Shown: positions 26,348 through 35,678, counted from the first letter of the stretch. The stretch is DNA of 64,000 bases from Acidimicrobiales bacterium (GCA_030448105.1 JAUJNP010000008.1:60424-124423), one strand, 5' to 3'. Notes: generated from the sequence alone by a model not told the origin. Numbers and translations are program-made.

Positions 26348-26506
26348 GTGGCCGGCGCCGTCCTCATCGCGGTGATCCTCGTCGTGGTGATCCCGATGTC
26401 GGTGTGCATGAGCGGAGCGGTCATCGCCGCCATCCTCGGTCGGTCCCTCAACGACACCGGCGAGCACACCCACGAGGGCAGCGAGCTCATCGACCTCAAC
26501 CGCTAG
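26348..26506 (+). CDS. small single-helix membrane protein
   Basis: A 52-residue reading from GTG 26348 has a hydrophobic helix (VLIAVILVVVIPMSVCMSGA and on) and an acidic C-terminal tail ending HEGSELIDLNR. The GSELxDLN ending recalls small membrane proteins I have seen in other actinobacteria, but I cannot name a family. It follows ridA by 33 bases in the same direction. The start lacks a clear ribosome binding site. Confidence 0.5.
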   Translation: MAGAVLIAVILVVVIPMSVCMSGAVIAAILGRSLNDTGEHTHEGSELIDLNR

Positions 26507-26537
26507 CGCCCCGGCCCGGCCCGACGACTACGCCGGC

Positions 26538-27218
26538 CTAGCTCCACCTCGACTGGCCGAAGCGGTAGCCGACGGAGCGGACGGTGGAGATGAGGTTGGC
26601 GTGCTCCTCGCCGAGCTTGGCCCGCAGTCGGCGGATGTGGACGTCGACGGTGCGGGCCCCGCCGTAGTACTCGTAGCCCCACACCCGTGACAGCAGCGTC
26701 TCCCGGGTGAAGACCCGGCCGGGGTGCTGGGCGAGGAACTTGAGCAGCTCGTACTCCATGTAGGTGAGGTCGAGCGGGCGGCCCCCGATGGCGGCCTGGT
26801 AGGTCTCGAGGTTCAGGACCAGGCCCCCGTACTCGACCAGCTCGGGGCTGGGGCCGCTGCCGGTGCGCCAGAACAGGTGGCGCAGCCGGGCCTCGAGCTC
26901 GCGGGGGTGGAAGGGGTGAAGGCAGAAGTCGTCGAAGAGCTCGTCGCGCAGCTCGAGGTCGGCCAGCCGCGCCCCGCTCACCAGCAGCAGGAGCGGCTCG
27001 ACGGGCACGTCGCGCTTGCGCAGCGCCCGGCACAGGGCGAAGGCGCCCTCGGCGTCGCCGTCGACCACCACCACCGCGCCGCCCCACCCGTCGTCCGGCT
27101 CCAGGCGGTTGGCGGCGGCCTCGTCGAGCACCGCCTTCCACCGGTGCCCGCCCAGGTCCAGGGCCTGGGCCAGCTCGGGCGGCGGCGGGTCGGGGTGGAC
27201 CAGCAGCGGCTCCATCAC
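26538..27218 (-). CDS. glnR: GlnR-like orphan OmpR-family regulator
   Basis: This 226-residue protein has an atypical receiver domain and a PhoB/OmpR winged helix. The receiver keeps one aspartate, D53 in VVVVDGD, while the conserved lysine is replaced by H101 (CLHPF), as expected for a regulator not controlled by phosphorylation. The DNA-binding part (ELLKFLAQHPGRVFTRETLL, VWGYEYYGGARTVDVHIRRL, GYRF) closely follows the pattern of Streptomyces and mycobacterial GlnR. It is seven bases downstream of a glutamine synthetase gene on the same strand, and a GlnR-box-like element stands in that operon's promoter, so it probably governs nitrogen assimilation and itself. No histidine kinase is adjacent. 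Confidence 0.85.
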   Translation of the reverse strand: MMEPLLVHPDPPPPELAQALDLGGHRWKAVLDEAAANRLEPDDGWGGAVVVVDGDAEGAFALCRALRKRDVPVEPLLLLVSGARLADLELRDELFDDFCLHPFHPRELEARLRHLFWRTGSGPSPELVEYGGLVLNLETYQAAIGGRPLDLTYMEYELLKFLAQHPGRVFTRETLLSRVWGYEYYGGARTVDVHIRRLRAKLGEEHANLISTVRSVGYRFGQSRWS

Positions 27219-27225
27219 GCCAGTC

Positions 27226-28569
27226 TCACCAACTCGGCAGGTAACGGGCCAGCTCGAACGGCGTGACCTGGGCCTTGTAGTCGGCCCACTCCCGGCGCTT
27301 GTTGCGCAGGAACCACTCGAAGATGTGCTCGCCGAGGGCCTCGGCCACCAGCTCGGAGCGCTCCATGGTGTCGAGGGCGTCGGCGAGGGACTGCGGCAGC
27401 TCCACCATGCCCTCCGCCGCCCGTTCGGCGTCGGTGAGGGCGAACACGTTCGACGTTGCTTCGGGCGGTAGCTCGTAGCCCTCCTCCAGGCCCCGCAGTC
27501 CGGCGGCGAGGATCACCGAGTAGGCGAGGTAGGGATTGCAGGCGGGGTCGGGGGCCCGGTACTCGATGCGCACCGAGGACTCCTTGCCCGTCTTGGCCAC
27601 CGGCACCCGCACCAGGGCGGAGCGGTTGTTGCGGGCCCAGCTCACGTACGACGGCGCTTCGGTGCCCACCACGAGGCGCTTGTAGGAGTTGACCAGCTGG
27701 TTGGTGACGGCGGTGATCTCGGGGGCGTGGTGCAACAGGCCGGCGATGAAGCCCCGGCCGATCTTGGAGAGCTTGTAGGGGTCGCCCGGGTCGAAGAAGG
27801 CGTTCTGGTCGCCCTCGAACAGCGAGAGGTGGGTGTGCATGCCCGAGCCCTGCACGCCGGAGAGGGGCTTGGGCATGAAGGTGGCGTAGAAGCCCTGCTC
27901 CATGGCGATCTCGCGGACCACCAGGCGGAACGTCATCACGTTGTCGGCCATGCTCAGGGCGTCGGTGTAGCGCAGGTCGATCTCGTGCTGGCTGGGGCTG
28001 TCCTCGTGGAACGAGTACTCGACCGGGATGCCCATGGCCTCCAGGGTGTGGATGGTGCGCTTGCGGAGGTCGCTGGCCACGTCGGCGGTGGTGAGGTCGA
28101 AGTAGCCGCCACTGTCGAGGGGCTGGGGCGGGGCGCTCGGGTCGCCGTTGGCGAAGTAGAAGAACTCCATCTCGGGGGCGACGTAGAACGAGAAGCCCCG
28201 GTCCCGGGCGCGGTCGAGGTTGCGCTTGAGCACCTGCCGCGGGTCCCCCTCGAAGGGCGACCCGTCGAGGTTCTCGACGTCGCAGAACATGCGGGCCGAG
28301 GTCTCGTCGCGCTCGGACCACGGCAGCAGCTCGAAGGTGCCCGGGTCGGGCCGGGCCAGCACGTCGCTCTCCTGCACCCGGCTGAATCCGTCGATGGAGG
28401 ACCCGTCGAAGTGCATGCCCTCCTCGAAGGCGTTCTCCAGCTCGGCGGGGGAGATGGCGAAGGACTTGAGCTGGCCGAGCACGTCGGTGAACCACAGGCG
28501 GATGAGGCGCACCCCCCGCTCCTCCACCGTGCGCAGCACGTACTGCATCTGGGGCTCCACCCGGGCCAT
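27226..28569 (-). CDS. glnA2: glutamine synthetase type I, GlnA2-like (GSI-alpha)
   Basis: This 447-residue enzyme condenses glutamate and ammonia using ATP. It carries FDGSSIDGF, the metal-site segment VAPEMEFF, NQLVNSYKRL, and RNNRSALVRVP. It is most like mycobacterial GlnA2: it lacks the adenylylation tyrosine (NVFALT where others have LYDLPPEE) and the 25-residue insertion of GSI-beta. I chose ATG 28569 because homologues begin a few residues before YVLRTVEERGVRLIRLWF; the longer ATG at 28617 would run into the putative GlnR box. It forms an operon with the GlnR-like gene. Confidence 0.93.
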   Translation of the reverse strand: MARVEPQMQYVLRTVEERGVRLIRLWFTDVLGQLKSFAISPAELENAFEEGMHFDGSSIDGFSRVQESDVLARPDPGTFELLPWSERDETSARMFCDVENLDGSPFEGDPRQVLKRNLDRARDRGFSFYVAPEMEFFYFANGDPSAPPQPLDSGGYFDLTTADVASDLRKRTIHTLEAMGIPVEYSFHEDSPSQHEIDLRYTDALSMADNVMTFRLVVREIAMEQGFYATFMPKPLSGVQGSGMHTHLSLFEGDQNAFFDPGDPYKLSKIGRGFIAGLLHHAPEITAVTNQLVNSYKRLVVGTEAPSYVSWARNNRSALVRVPVAKTGKESSVRIEYRAPDPACNPYLAYSVILAAGLRGLEEGYELPPEATSNVFALTDAERAAEGMVELPQSLADALDTMERSELVAEALGEHIFEWFLRNKRREWADYKAQVTPFELARYLPSW

Positions 28570-28612
28570 GATGCCCCGTCGCCCCCGGCCCGGCGGGGGT
28601 GGCGCGGGCCGG

Positions 28613-28650
28613 TTCACAGAGCGTTCACAATGGGGAAACGGCCGGGAAAC
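28613..28650. promoter_or_regulatory. candidate GlnR box between divergent glutamine synthetase genes
   Basis: Four pentamers stand at exact 11-bp intervals: TTCAC 28613, TTCAC 28624, GAAAC 28635, GAAAC 28646, each separated by six bases. The actinobacterial GlnR consensus is gTnAC-n6-GaAAC repeated. The element lies 44 bases before glnA2 and 63 bases before glnII, with the GlnR-like gene nearby. Confidence 0.7.
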
Positions 28651-28712
28651 CGCACCCTGGGAGCGTCCCGACCGGCACCCGACCGAGCAACGCGTCCCGA
28701 CGAGGAGAACCT

Positions 28713-29711
28713 GTGGCGTACAAGGCTGAGTACATCTGGATCGACGGCACCGAGCCCACTGCCAAGCTCCGCTCGAAGACCAAGATCCTGGCCGACGGCG
28801 ACGAGCTTCCGATCTGGGGCTTCGACGGCTCCAGCACCAACCAGGCGCCCGGCGAGCAGTCCGACTGCGTGCTGAGGCCGGTGAAGTCGGTGCCCGACCC
28901 GATCCGGGGCGGCGACCACGTGCTCGCCCTGTGCGAGGTCCTCGACATCGACATGACGCCCCACCCCACCAACACGCGGGCGCCGCTGGCGGCGGTGGCC
29001 GAGCGCTACGCCGACCAGGAGCCGTGGTTCGGGATCGAGCAGGAGTACACGTTCTTGAAGGACGGCCGGCCCTACGGGTTCCCCCAGGGCGGCTACCCGG
29101 CGCCCCAGGGCGGCTACTACTGCGGCGTCGGCTCCGACGAGATCTACGGCCGCGACGTGGTGGAGGCCCACATGGAGGCCTGCATCCAGGCCGGCATATC
29201 CCTGTCGGGCATCAACGCCGAGGTGATGATCGGCCAGTGGGAGTTCCAGGTCGGCCCACTCGGGCCCATCGAGGTGTCCGACCAGCTGTGGCTGGCCCGG
29301 TGGCTGCTCTACCGGGTGGGGGAGGACTTCGGCATCGCCGCCACCCTCGACCCCAAGCCGGTGAAGGGGGACTGGAACGGGGCCGGGGCCCACACCAACT
29401 TCTCCACCAAGGCCATGCGGGAGAGCTACGACGCCATCATCGCCGCCTGCGACGCCCTCGGTGAGAAGGCCCAGGAGCACGTGGCCAACTACGGGGCCGA
29501 CATCGAGCACCGCCTCACCGGCCTGCACGAGACGGCGCCCTGGACCGAGTTCAACTACGGCGTGTCCAACCGGGGTGCCTCGGTGCGCATCCCGTGGCAG
29601 GTGGCGGTGGACAAGAAGGGCTACATCGAGGACCGCCGCCCGAACGCCAACTGCGATCCCTACGTGGTCACCCGCCTCATAACCGACACCGTCTGTTCGC
29701 CGAGGGCCTGA
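28713..29711 (+). CDS. glnII: glutamine synthetase type II
   Basis: This 332-residue enzyme is the eukaryote-like GSII. It matches Streptomyces GlnII throughout: AEYIWIDGTEPTAKLRSKTK, LPIWGFDGSSTNQA, FGIEQEYTFLKDGRPYGFP, PAPQGGYYCGVG, GINAEVMIGQWEFQVGP, GDWNGAGAHTNFSTKAMR and ASVRIP. The GTG start has GAGGAGA upstream. It is divergent from glnA2 and shares the GlnR-box region. GSII is heat-labile and not adenylylated in characterised actinobacteria; expression control by GlnR is the known mechanism there. Confidence 0.95.
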   Translation: MAYKAEYIWIDGTEPTAKLRSKTKILADGDELPIWGFDGSSTNQAPGEQSDCVLRPVKSVPDPIRGGDHVLALCEVLDIDMTPHPTNTRAPLAAVAERYADQEPWFGIEQEYTFLKDGRPYGFPQGGYPAPQGGYYCGVGSDEIYGRDVVEAHMEACIQAGISLSGINAEVMIGQWEFQVGPLGPIEVSDQLWLARWLLYRVGEDFGIAATLDPKPVKGDWNGAGAHTNFSTKAMRESYDAIIAACDALGEKAQEHVANYGADIEHRLTGLHETAPWTEFNYGVSNRGASVRIPWQVAVDKKGYIEDRRPNANCDPYVVTRLITDTVCSPRA

Positions 29712-29741
29712 AAATAATCTGACTACTTAACGTGGTGGCCC

Positions 29742-29771
29742 TTGCCATACGCTCACAGAGAGTGGTAGACA
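29742..29771 (+). promoter_or_regulatory. weak candidate promoter for the beta-propeller gene
   Basis: TTGCCA (29742-29747) and TAGACA (29766-29771) are 18 bases apart in an unusually AT-rich 104-base gap after glnII. The match to the -10 consensus is poor, so this is only a suggestion. Confidence 0.25.
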
Positions 29772-29815
29772 GTGTCATCGCTCCAGAGCGGGAGCGGCAA
29801 AGGAGACCTCTTCTG

Positions 29816-31705
29816 ATGCGCAGGTGGTACGCCCTCGTGATCCTGGCCCTGGCCGGCACCCTCCTCGGGTTCCCGACCTCGGCGGATGCGGTGAACTTCC
29901 CCCTCACCACCGTGGTGTCGGCCAACCCGGCCGACAACACCCCCCACGTGCTCGACGGCAAGGTGCTCGCCATCGCCGAGGCCGGTTCCAAGGTCGTGGT
30001 CGGCGGGGTGTTCACCAAGGTGCGCAACCAGGGTTCCACCACCGAGGTGGCCCGCACCAACCTCTTCGCCTACGACCGGGCCACCGGCCAGATCGACGCC
30101 GGCTTCGTGCCCGCCGTCGACGGCGCCGTCAACGCACTGGCCGTGAGCTCCGACGGCGCCACCGTGTTCGTCGGGGGCGCCTTCGCCAACGTCAACGGCG
30201 TCGCCTCCCGCGGCCTCGCCAAGCTGAACGTGGCCGACGGCAGCACCGTCACCACCTTCCGGGCCGCCACCACCGCCGCCGTCAACGACATCGCCCTGCG
30301 GGGCTCCAAGCTCTACGTGGGAGGCGTGTTCGGCAAGATCAGGGGTGTCGTCCGCAGCCGATTGGCCGCCGTCGACGCCACCACCGGCGCCGTCGACGCC
30401 GACCTCGACCTGCCCGTCACCACGCCCATCAACGGCACCCTCGGCGTCCTCAAGCTCGACGTCACCGCCGACGGCTCCCGCCTGGTGATCATCGGCAACT
30501 TCCAGCAGGTGGGTGGGGCCACCAAGATCCAGCTGGCCGTGATCAACCTGGCCACCTCGCCCGACAGCCTCGCCGACTGGCACACCAGCCGCTACGACGG
30601 GCGCTGCTACGACGCGTTCGACAGCTACGTGCGCGACATCGACCTCTCCCCCGACGGCAGCTACTTCGTGATCGTCACGACCGGTGGGGGCATCGCCAAC
30701 ACCATGTGCGACACCGCCGCCCGCTTCGAGACCTTCGCCTCCGGAACCGCCATCGAGCCCACCTGGATCAACTACACCGGCGGCGACACCCTCTGGAGCA
30801 CCGCCATCACCACCGCCGCCGTCTACGTCGGTGGCCACCAGCGGTGGCTCAACAACCGCAACGGCGCCGCTGACTACAAGGCCGACGGGGCGGTCGACCG
30901 GGCGGGCGTGGGCGCCCTCGACCCCCTCACCGGCGTGCCCCTCAACTGGAACCCGGGCCGCGCCCGCGGCGTGGGCGCCTTCGCCCTGGTGGCCACGCCC
31001 AACGGGCTGTACATCGGCAGCGACACCACCAGCCTCGGCCGGGAGTACCACGCCCGGCTCGGCTTCTTCCCGCTGGCCGGTGGCACCGTCAACCCCACAC
31101 CCCGGGCGGCGACCCTGCCCGCCGACCTGTTCGTGGCCCAGCCCAACGGCACCCTCGACCGCCGCGGCTTCACCGGCACCTCCTTCGGCACCCCGGCGCC
31201 GGTGGGCGGCCCCGCCATCGACGGGTTCGACTGGAACCAGGTGCGGGGCGCCTTCATGGTCAACGGCAAGCTCTACACCGCCCTGGCCGACGGCACGCTG
31301 CGCTCCTGGACCTGGGACGGTGCCCGCTTCACCGGCGCCACCAACCTGAACAGCTGGCTGAACCTCGGCGGGGTGACGTCGATGGCCTACCAGAACGGCC
31401 GGATCCTCTACACCGTCTCCGGTGACTCCCGGCTCTACTGGCGCTGGTTCGCCCTCGAGAGCAACCTCATCGGCTCCGAGCAGTTCGTGGCCGACCCGGG
31501 CACCGCCGGCGCCGACTGGGGCACGGCGGTCGGAACCACCATCGCCAGCGGCCAGGCCTACGTGGCCCACACCAACGGCACCCTCACCCGGACCGACCTC
31601 GATGCCGCCAGCCGCCCCGTGCCCGGCACCACCGTGGTGATCTCGGGTCGCAAGGTCGACGGGCGGAACTGGAACGTCACCGACCTGTTCATCTTCTCGG
31701 GTTGA
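29816..31705 (+). CDS. secreted beta-propeller (delta-60-like repeat) protein
   Basis: This 629-residue protein begins with a signal peptide (MRRWYALVILALAGTLLG, cleavage after SADA). The mature part is built from repeated blade units with motifs such as VVVGGVFTKVRN, VFVGGAFANVNG and LYVGGVFGKIRG, each followed by LAxxDATTG-type strands, consistent with a DUF5122/delta-60-like propeller of the cell surface. A second region (residues 450-629) has different repeats around tryptophan and SWxW motifs. ATG 29816 has AAAGGAG upstream. Its stop overlaps the next gene. No enzyme motif is seen; binding or adhesion is a guess. Confidence 0.75.
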   Translation: MRRWYALVILALAGTLLGFPTSADAVNFPLTTVVSANPADNTPHVLDGKVLAIAEAGSKVVVGGVFTKVRNQGSTTEVARTNLFAYDRATGQIDAGFVPAVDGAVNALAVSSDGATVFVGGAFANVNGVASRGLAKLNVADGSTVTTFRAATTAAVNDIALRGSKLYVGGVFGKIRGVVRSRLAAVDATTGAVDADLDLPVTTPINGTLGVLKLDVTADGSRLVIIGNFQQVGGATKIQLAVINLATSPDSLADWHTSRYDGRCYDAFDSYVRDIDLSPDGSYFVIVTTGGGIANTMCDTAARFETFASGTAIEPTWINYTGGDTLWSTAITTAAVYVGGHQRWLNNRNGAADYKADGAVDRAGVGALDPLTGVPLNWNPGRARGVGAFALVATPNGLYIGSDTTSLGREYHARLGFFPLAGGTVNPTPRAATLPADLFVAQPNGTLDRRGFTGTSFGTPAPVGGPAIDGFDWNQVRGAFMVNGKLYTALADGTLRSWTWDGARFTGATNLNSWLNLGGVTSMAYQNGRILYTVSGDSRLYWRWFALESNLIGSEQFVADPGTAGADWGTAVGTTIASGQAYVAHTNGTLTRTDLDAASRPVPGTTVVISGRKVDGRNWNVTDLFIFSG

Positions 31706-32451
31706 GCTCCGGGTCCGAGAGGAGGGCGGCGCTGGCCGCCCTCTTCTTCGGTGGGCTGACGCTGCTGCTGGCGGGCGTCCTGGCCCAGGTGTTCTCCGAG
31801 GTGGCGCCCAAAGGCGTCGCCAACCGGATCAACCACAACAGTGAGGGCTACCTACTGGCCCTCCTGGTGGGTGCGTGGATCCAGTTCGTGCGGGACCGCC
31901 TGCGAGGCGCCCGGTGGGAGTGGCCGGTGGTCGGCGCCGTCGCCGTCACCTGCGCGGCCATCGCCCTGGCCCTCCTGGCCAGCGACCTGCCGAGCAGGTT
32001 CCGCACGCTGAACGAGGCGTTGCTCGCCGCCGCCGCGGTGATCCCCTACGTGCAGCTGCGCCGACCCCTCCCACGGAAGCTGGCGGGGGGGCTGGCCGGG
32101 GCCTTCCTGTTCGTCACCGTGGCCGCCAACCGGACGGCGATCGTGACCGAGCTGGCCGAGACGCTGGCCGCGCTCATCCTGGCGCCCGTCGCCTTCGACA
32201 TCGTCGATCGGGGCATCCTCGAACCGGACGCACCCACCTCTCGGCGCCTGCGCTACGGCTGGTACGCCGTCCTCGTGGCCGTCCCGATCGCCTTCTCCGT
32301 CCTCGAGTACGGGCTCCACCTGAGCGGCGCGGCCGGCGAGGTCACCCGCTTCGGGGTTCGCCTGGCCGAGATGTTCATCTGCGTGCTGGTCATCGAGATC
32401 TACTTCAGCGTCGGCCTCGGCCGCGTCGGCCGGGAGCGCACGCCAGACTGA
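31702..32451 (+). CDS. multipass membrane protein of unknown function
   Basis: This 249-residue protein has six or seven hydrophobic helices with basic loops, including [38 protein letters not shown] and a C-terminal [21 protein letters not shown] recognise no family. The TTG start overlaps the stop of the propeller gene (TTGA), implying co-translation, and a glutamine synthetase gene follows 29 bases after. It may help anchor or export the propeller protein; this is inference from position only. Confidence 0.6.
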   Translation: MSSGSERRAALAALFFGGLTLLLAGVLAQVFSEVAPKGVANRINHNSEGYLLALLVGAWIQFVRDRLRGARWEWPVVGAVAVTCAAIALALLASDLPSRFRTLNEALLAAAAVIPYVQLRRPLPRKLAGGLAGAFLFVTVAANRTAIVTELAETLAALILAPVAFDIVDRGILEPDAPTSRRLRYGWYAVLVAVPIAFSVLEYGLHLSGAAGEVTRFGVRLAEMFICVLVIEIYFSVGLGRVGRERTPD

Positions 32452-32480
32452 TCCCGGCCCAGCCCACGGAGGGAAGCACC

Positions 32481-33905
32481 ATGGAGGAACGCACGCCGGC
32501 CGAGGTGCTCGCCATGGTCGACGACCACGACGTGGAGGTGGTCGACTTCCGCTTCTCGGACCTGCCCGGCGTGATGCAGCACGTGTCCATCCCGGCCGCC
32601 AACCTCACCGAGGCCCAGTTCGACGACGGCCACGGCTTCGACGGGTCCTCGGTGCGGGGCTTCCAGGAGATCCAGGAGTCGGACATGATCCTCGTGCCCG
32701 ACCCCAACACCGGCTACCTCGACCCGTTCCGCCGGCACCGCACCCTCGTGCTGCACTGCTTCGTGGCCGATCCCGTCACCGGCGAGAGCTACTCGCGCGA
32801 CCCCCGCTACGTCGCCGCCAAGGCCGAGCAGCACCTCTTCGCCACCGGTGTGGCCGACACCGCCTACTTCGGCCCGGAGGCGGAGTTCTTCGTCTTCGAC
32901 GACGTGCGCTTCGAGACCCGTCCCAACTCGGCGTCCTACACGGTGGACTCGGTGGAGGGGTCCTGGAACACCGGCACCGCCGAGGGGCCGAACCTGGGCT
33001 ACAAGCCCCGCACCAAACAGGGGTACTTCCCGGTGCCCCCGATGGACCACTACCAGGACCTGCGGAGCGAGATGATGCTGAACCTGCACCGGGTGGGCAT
33101 CGAGACCGAGCTGCACCACCACGAGGTGGCCAGCGGCGGGCAGGGCGAGATCGGTATCCGCTTCGACACCCTCCTGGCCATGGGCGACAAGCTGATGACG
33201 TTCAAGTACGTGCTCAAGGCCACCGCCTGGGCGGCGGGCAAGTCGCTCACGTTCATGCCCAAGCCCATCTTCGAGGACAACGGCTCGGGGATGCACACCC
33301 ACCAGTCGCTCTGGAAGGGCGGCCAGCCCTTGTTCTTCGCCGAGACGGGCTATGCCGGGCTGTCGGACACCGCCCGCTGGTACATCGGCGGGCTGCTCCA
33401 CCACGCCCACGCCGTCATCGCCTTCTCCAACCCCACCACCAACAGCTTCAAGCGGCTGGTGCCCGGCTACGAGGCGCCCGTGAACCTCGTCTACAGCCAG
33501 CGCAACCGTTCGGCGTCGTGCCGCATCCCCCTCGCTGACAAGAGCCCGCGGGCCAAGCGGGTCGAGTTCCGGTGCCCGGACTCCACCTCCAACCCCTACC
33601 TCGCCTTCGCCGCCATGCTCCTGGCCGGCCTCGACGGCATCGAGAACCGCATCGAGCCTCCCGAGCCGGTCGACAAGGACCTCTACGACCTCGCCCCCGA
33701 GGAGCTCTCGCAGGTGCCGCAGGTGCCGGCCTCGCTGGAGGCGGCCCTCGACGCCCTGGAGGGCGACCGCGGCTTCCTCGAAGCCGGAGGCGTGTTCACC
33801 GACGACCTCATCGACACCTGGATCGCCTACAAGCGCCGCCACGAGGTCGACGCCCTTCGCCTCCGCCCTCATCCCTACGAGTTCACGCTGTACTACGACG
33901 TCTGA
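32481..33905 (+). CDS. glnA: glutamine synthetase type I, GSI-beta (adenylylation-regulated)
   Basis: This 474-residue enzyme is the main GlnA1-type synthetase. It has [30 protein letters not shown], the GSI-beta insertion near residue 150-170, [32 protein letters not shown] and [10 protein letters not shown]. The regulatory tyrosine Y402 is in [10 protein letters not shown], equivalent to E. coli Tyr397, and the matching adenylyltransferase GlnE is encoded 4 kb downstream. ATG 32481 follows GGAGGGA. No GlnR-box-like element was seen immediately upstream. Confidence 0.95.
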   Translation: MEERTPAEVLAMVDDHDVEVVDFRFSDLPGVMQHVSIPAANLTEAQFDDGHGFDGSSVRGFQEIQESDMILVPDPNTGYLDPFRRHRTLVLHCFVADPVTGESYSRDPRYVAAKAEQHLFATGVADTAYFGPEAEFFVFDDVRFETRPNSASYTVDSVEGSWNTGTAEGPNLGYKPRTKQGYFPVPPMDHYQDLRSEMMLNLHRVGIETELHHHEVASGGQGEIGIRFDTLLAMGDKLMTFKYVLKATAWAAGKSLTFMPKPIFEDNGSGMHTHQSLWKGGQPLFFAETGYAGLSDTARWYIGGLLHHAHAVIAFSNPTTNSFKRLVPGYEAPVNLVYSQRNRSASCRIPLADKSPRAKRVEFRCPDSTSNPYLAFAAMLLAGLDGIENRIEPPEPVDKDLYDLAPEELSQVPQVPASLEAALDALEGDRGFLEAGGVFTDDLIDTWIAYKRRHEVDALRLRPHPYEFTLYYDV

Positions 33906-33977
33906 CAGGCGAGGGTGTCTCGTGCCGGGCGGGGTGGAGTACGAGTGGAGCTGCCACCCTCTCCGAGGCAGTGCCGG

Positions 33978-34068
33978 GTTCCACGTCGCGCCGAAACGGG
34001 GCGGGCGCCGGGCGGCTGGCAGCTCCCGGCGGGGTGTCGTGCTCGCCACATTCGGCGCGCCGTGGAAC
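33978..34068. repeat. 18-bp inverted repeat around 55 bp, in a 250-bp gene-free stretch
   Basis: GTTCCACGTCGCGCCGAA (33978-33995) is repeated inverted at 34051-34068 with one mismatch in 18. The 55 bases between contain further self-complementary GC-rich segments. The element lies in the stretch 33906-34156, where I see no gene, between glnA and a truncated DUF222 remnant. It could be a strong terminator or the end structure of a lost mobile element. Confidence 0.7.
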
Positions 34069-34156
34069 AGCCCCAAGAAGGGTCGCCGTTCCATCGCGTG
34101 GTGTCCGGACGCTTTCCCCGCCATCACGCCTCGCATGTTTGGACTACCGGAGTCGG

Positions 34157-34339
34157 GTGATGGTGGCTGACGGGATGTCGGCGGTGGTTGCCGAGGTCAC
34201 CGGCGCCCGCAACTTGATCGACGCCCGCCTGGTCGAGATGGTCGATCAGGTCACCCAGTCGGGGGCGTGGGAGGGCTGGGGGATCCGCTCCGTCCACCAC
34301 TGGGTCACCTTGCACTGCGGGGTTTCTTCCAGCCATGCC
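34157..34339 (+). pseudogene. DUF222/HNH (13E12-type) N-terminal fragment
   Basis: About 60 codons encode VADGMSAVVAEVTGARNLID, VEMVDQVTQSGAWEGWGIRS and HHWVTLHCGVSS, the pattern of the N-terminal part of DUF222 HNH-nuclease proteins (the REP13E12 family in mycobacteria). Sequence similarity stops at about 34339, just before the end of the convergent hydrolase gene; the rest of the gene, including the HNH motif, is missing. DUF222 genes are often multicopy and mobile, so this marks the left edge of a likely accessory insertion. Confidence 0.65.
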
Positions 34340-34356
34340 TGGACTCTGCCAGGGCG

Positions 34357-35628
34357 TCACGCGAGGGCCTCGTCGGCCAGCGCTCGCGCCGCCTCGTCGG
34401 GCGCGTGCGCCGCGAGTGCTGCGACGAGGACGCGAATCTGCGCAACGGTCGAGGTCGGCAGGGGCGCGTGCCTCGCCACGTCGAGCTCGTTGACGATGGT
34501 CAGCACGGCGAAGTTCCGCAGGTCGGCCCCGCTGATCGCGGTGGCGGCGCCCGTGTACCGGTCGACGACAGGCAGCGGCTCGGTCCCGAGGGCGGGGTAG
34601 GTTCGGGAGCGGTCGCACCCGCCGTAGACATGGACGAGCGCCTCGGCGTCAGGTCCGATCACGTCGCGGAGCCGGCGCCGCTCGTCGGCCGCCAGGAGCC
34701 GGTGCGGGAAACCGTCGGTGCCGTAGGAGGCGTGGCAGATCGCCGCCAGCTGTGCGCGGGGTGCGGCGTGCCACTCGACAGCGAGAGCGTGCACCCGGCG
34801 GAGGTGCCTGAGGAGCGTCCCGCCTGGGTGGTCGATCCGGTCCGCCCCGAGCGAGCGCTGCAGCGCGAACGCCCGCTGCACGACCAGGTCCGCCGCGAGC
34901 CACCTTGATGCATGCTCGGCCACGATGCCGGCGAGCTCGGTGGGCGCGTCGCGCGCCACTAGGTGACCGGCGCCCGCCACGACAGTCACCATGACTCCCG
35001 GATTCGCTCCTTGTAGTCGGTCGACATCGTCATCGCCGAGCGGCGACCGGCCGCCGCCGCGCACGAGCAGGATCGGCATGTCGAGCCCCGTCGCCGTCGC
35101 CAGGAGCTCTCGGCCCCGCCCGAGGATGTCGTCCACGAGCACGGCCCGGTCGCGTCGCAGCCCGCGCTCGTGGAGCCACGCACGGGCCGGTCCCGGGGCG
35201 GGGTCGGGGACCACGTCCACGAGGACCAGCCCGACGACCCGGCGCGCCGTCGATGGCTCCGCCAGGGCGGCGAGCACGGCGAGGCCGCCGAGGGAGGCCC
35301 CGACCACAACGACCGGACCTCGTTCCCGGTCGATCATGGCCCGCACGTCCTCGGCGAGCGTCTGGAGGCTCGCCGCCAGCCCGGAGCTCTCGCCGTGCCC
35401 TCGCAGGTCATACGCGACCGCACGCAGGCCCGGGGCGGTAATCGGCGCCAGGAGCGGAGCCCAGACGCTGCGACGTTCCCCGCCGGCATGGAGGAGCAGA
35501 ACCGTCGGTCCGGTGCCGCTCGTCGTTCCCCGCAGCGTGACGCCACCCCGGCCGAGGCCGACGTCGCTCAGCGCTGGTCGAACTCCGCCTCGGTCCCGCC
35601 CGCGGGACAGAGAGGTTGACATCGGCAT
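34357..35628 (-). CDS. alpha/beta hydrolase fused to a DUF6817-like domain
   Basis: This 423-residue protein has an N-terminal alpha/beta hydrolase (TVLLLHAGGERRSVWAPLL, AYDLRGHGESS, nucleophile in VVVGASLGGLAVLAAL, GDDD acidic region, and catalytic histidine in VAGAGHLVARD) and a C-terminal helical domain of about 150 residues (HASYGTDGFPHRLLAADERR, EALVHVYGGCDRS, NFAVLTIVNELDVARHA) that resembles DUF6817. ATG 35628 is chosen because it leaves the divergent promoter with two operators free; ATG 35679 would place both inside or beside the coding region. It is divergent from a TetR gene that probably represses it. Substrate unknown. Confidence 0.75.
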   Translation of the reverse strand: MPMSTSLSRGRDRGGVRPALSDVGLGRGGVTLRGTTSGTGPTVLLLHAGGERRSVWAPLLAPITAPGLRAVAYDLRGHGESSGLAASLQTLAEDVRAMIDRERGPVVVVGASLGGLAVLAALAEPSTARRVVGLVLVDVVPDPAPGPARAWLHERGLRRDRAVLVDDILGRGRELLATATGLDMPILLVRGGGRSPLGDDDVDRLQGANPGVMVTVVAGAGHLVARDAPTELAGIVAEHASRWLAADLVVQRAFALQRSLGADRIDHPGGTLLRHLRRVHALAVEWHAAPRAQLAAICHASYGTDGFPHRLLAADERRRLRDVIGPDAEALVHVYGGCDRSRTYPALGTEPLPVVDRYTGAATAISGADLRNFAVLTIVNELDVARHAPLPTSTVAQIRVLVAALAAHAPDEAARALADEALA

Positions 35629-35647
35629 ATCGCCGGTTCCATCGTTA

Positions 35648-35663
35648 CCTTGAGACATCAAGG
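35648..35663. promoter_or_regulatory. TetR-type operator, copy 1
   Basis: CCTTG-AGACAT-CAAGG is a perfect inverted repeat with a 6-base spacer. Its centre is 33 bp from copy 2, three helical turns, placing both sites in the gap between the hydrolase and tetR starts. Confidence 0.65.
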
Positions 35664-35678
35664 CGAGCATGGGCTCCA

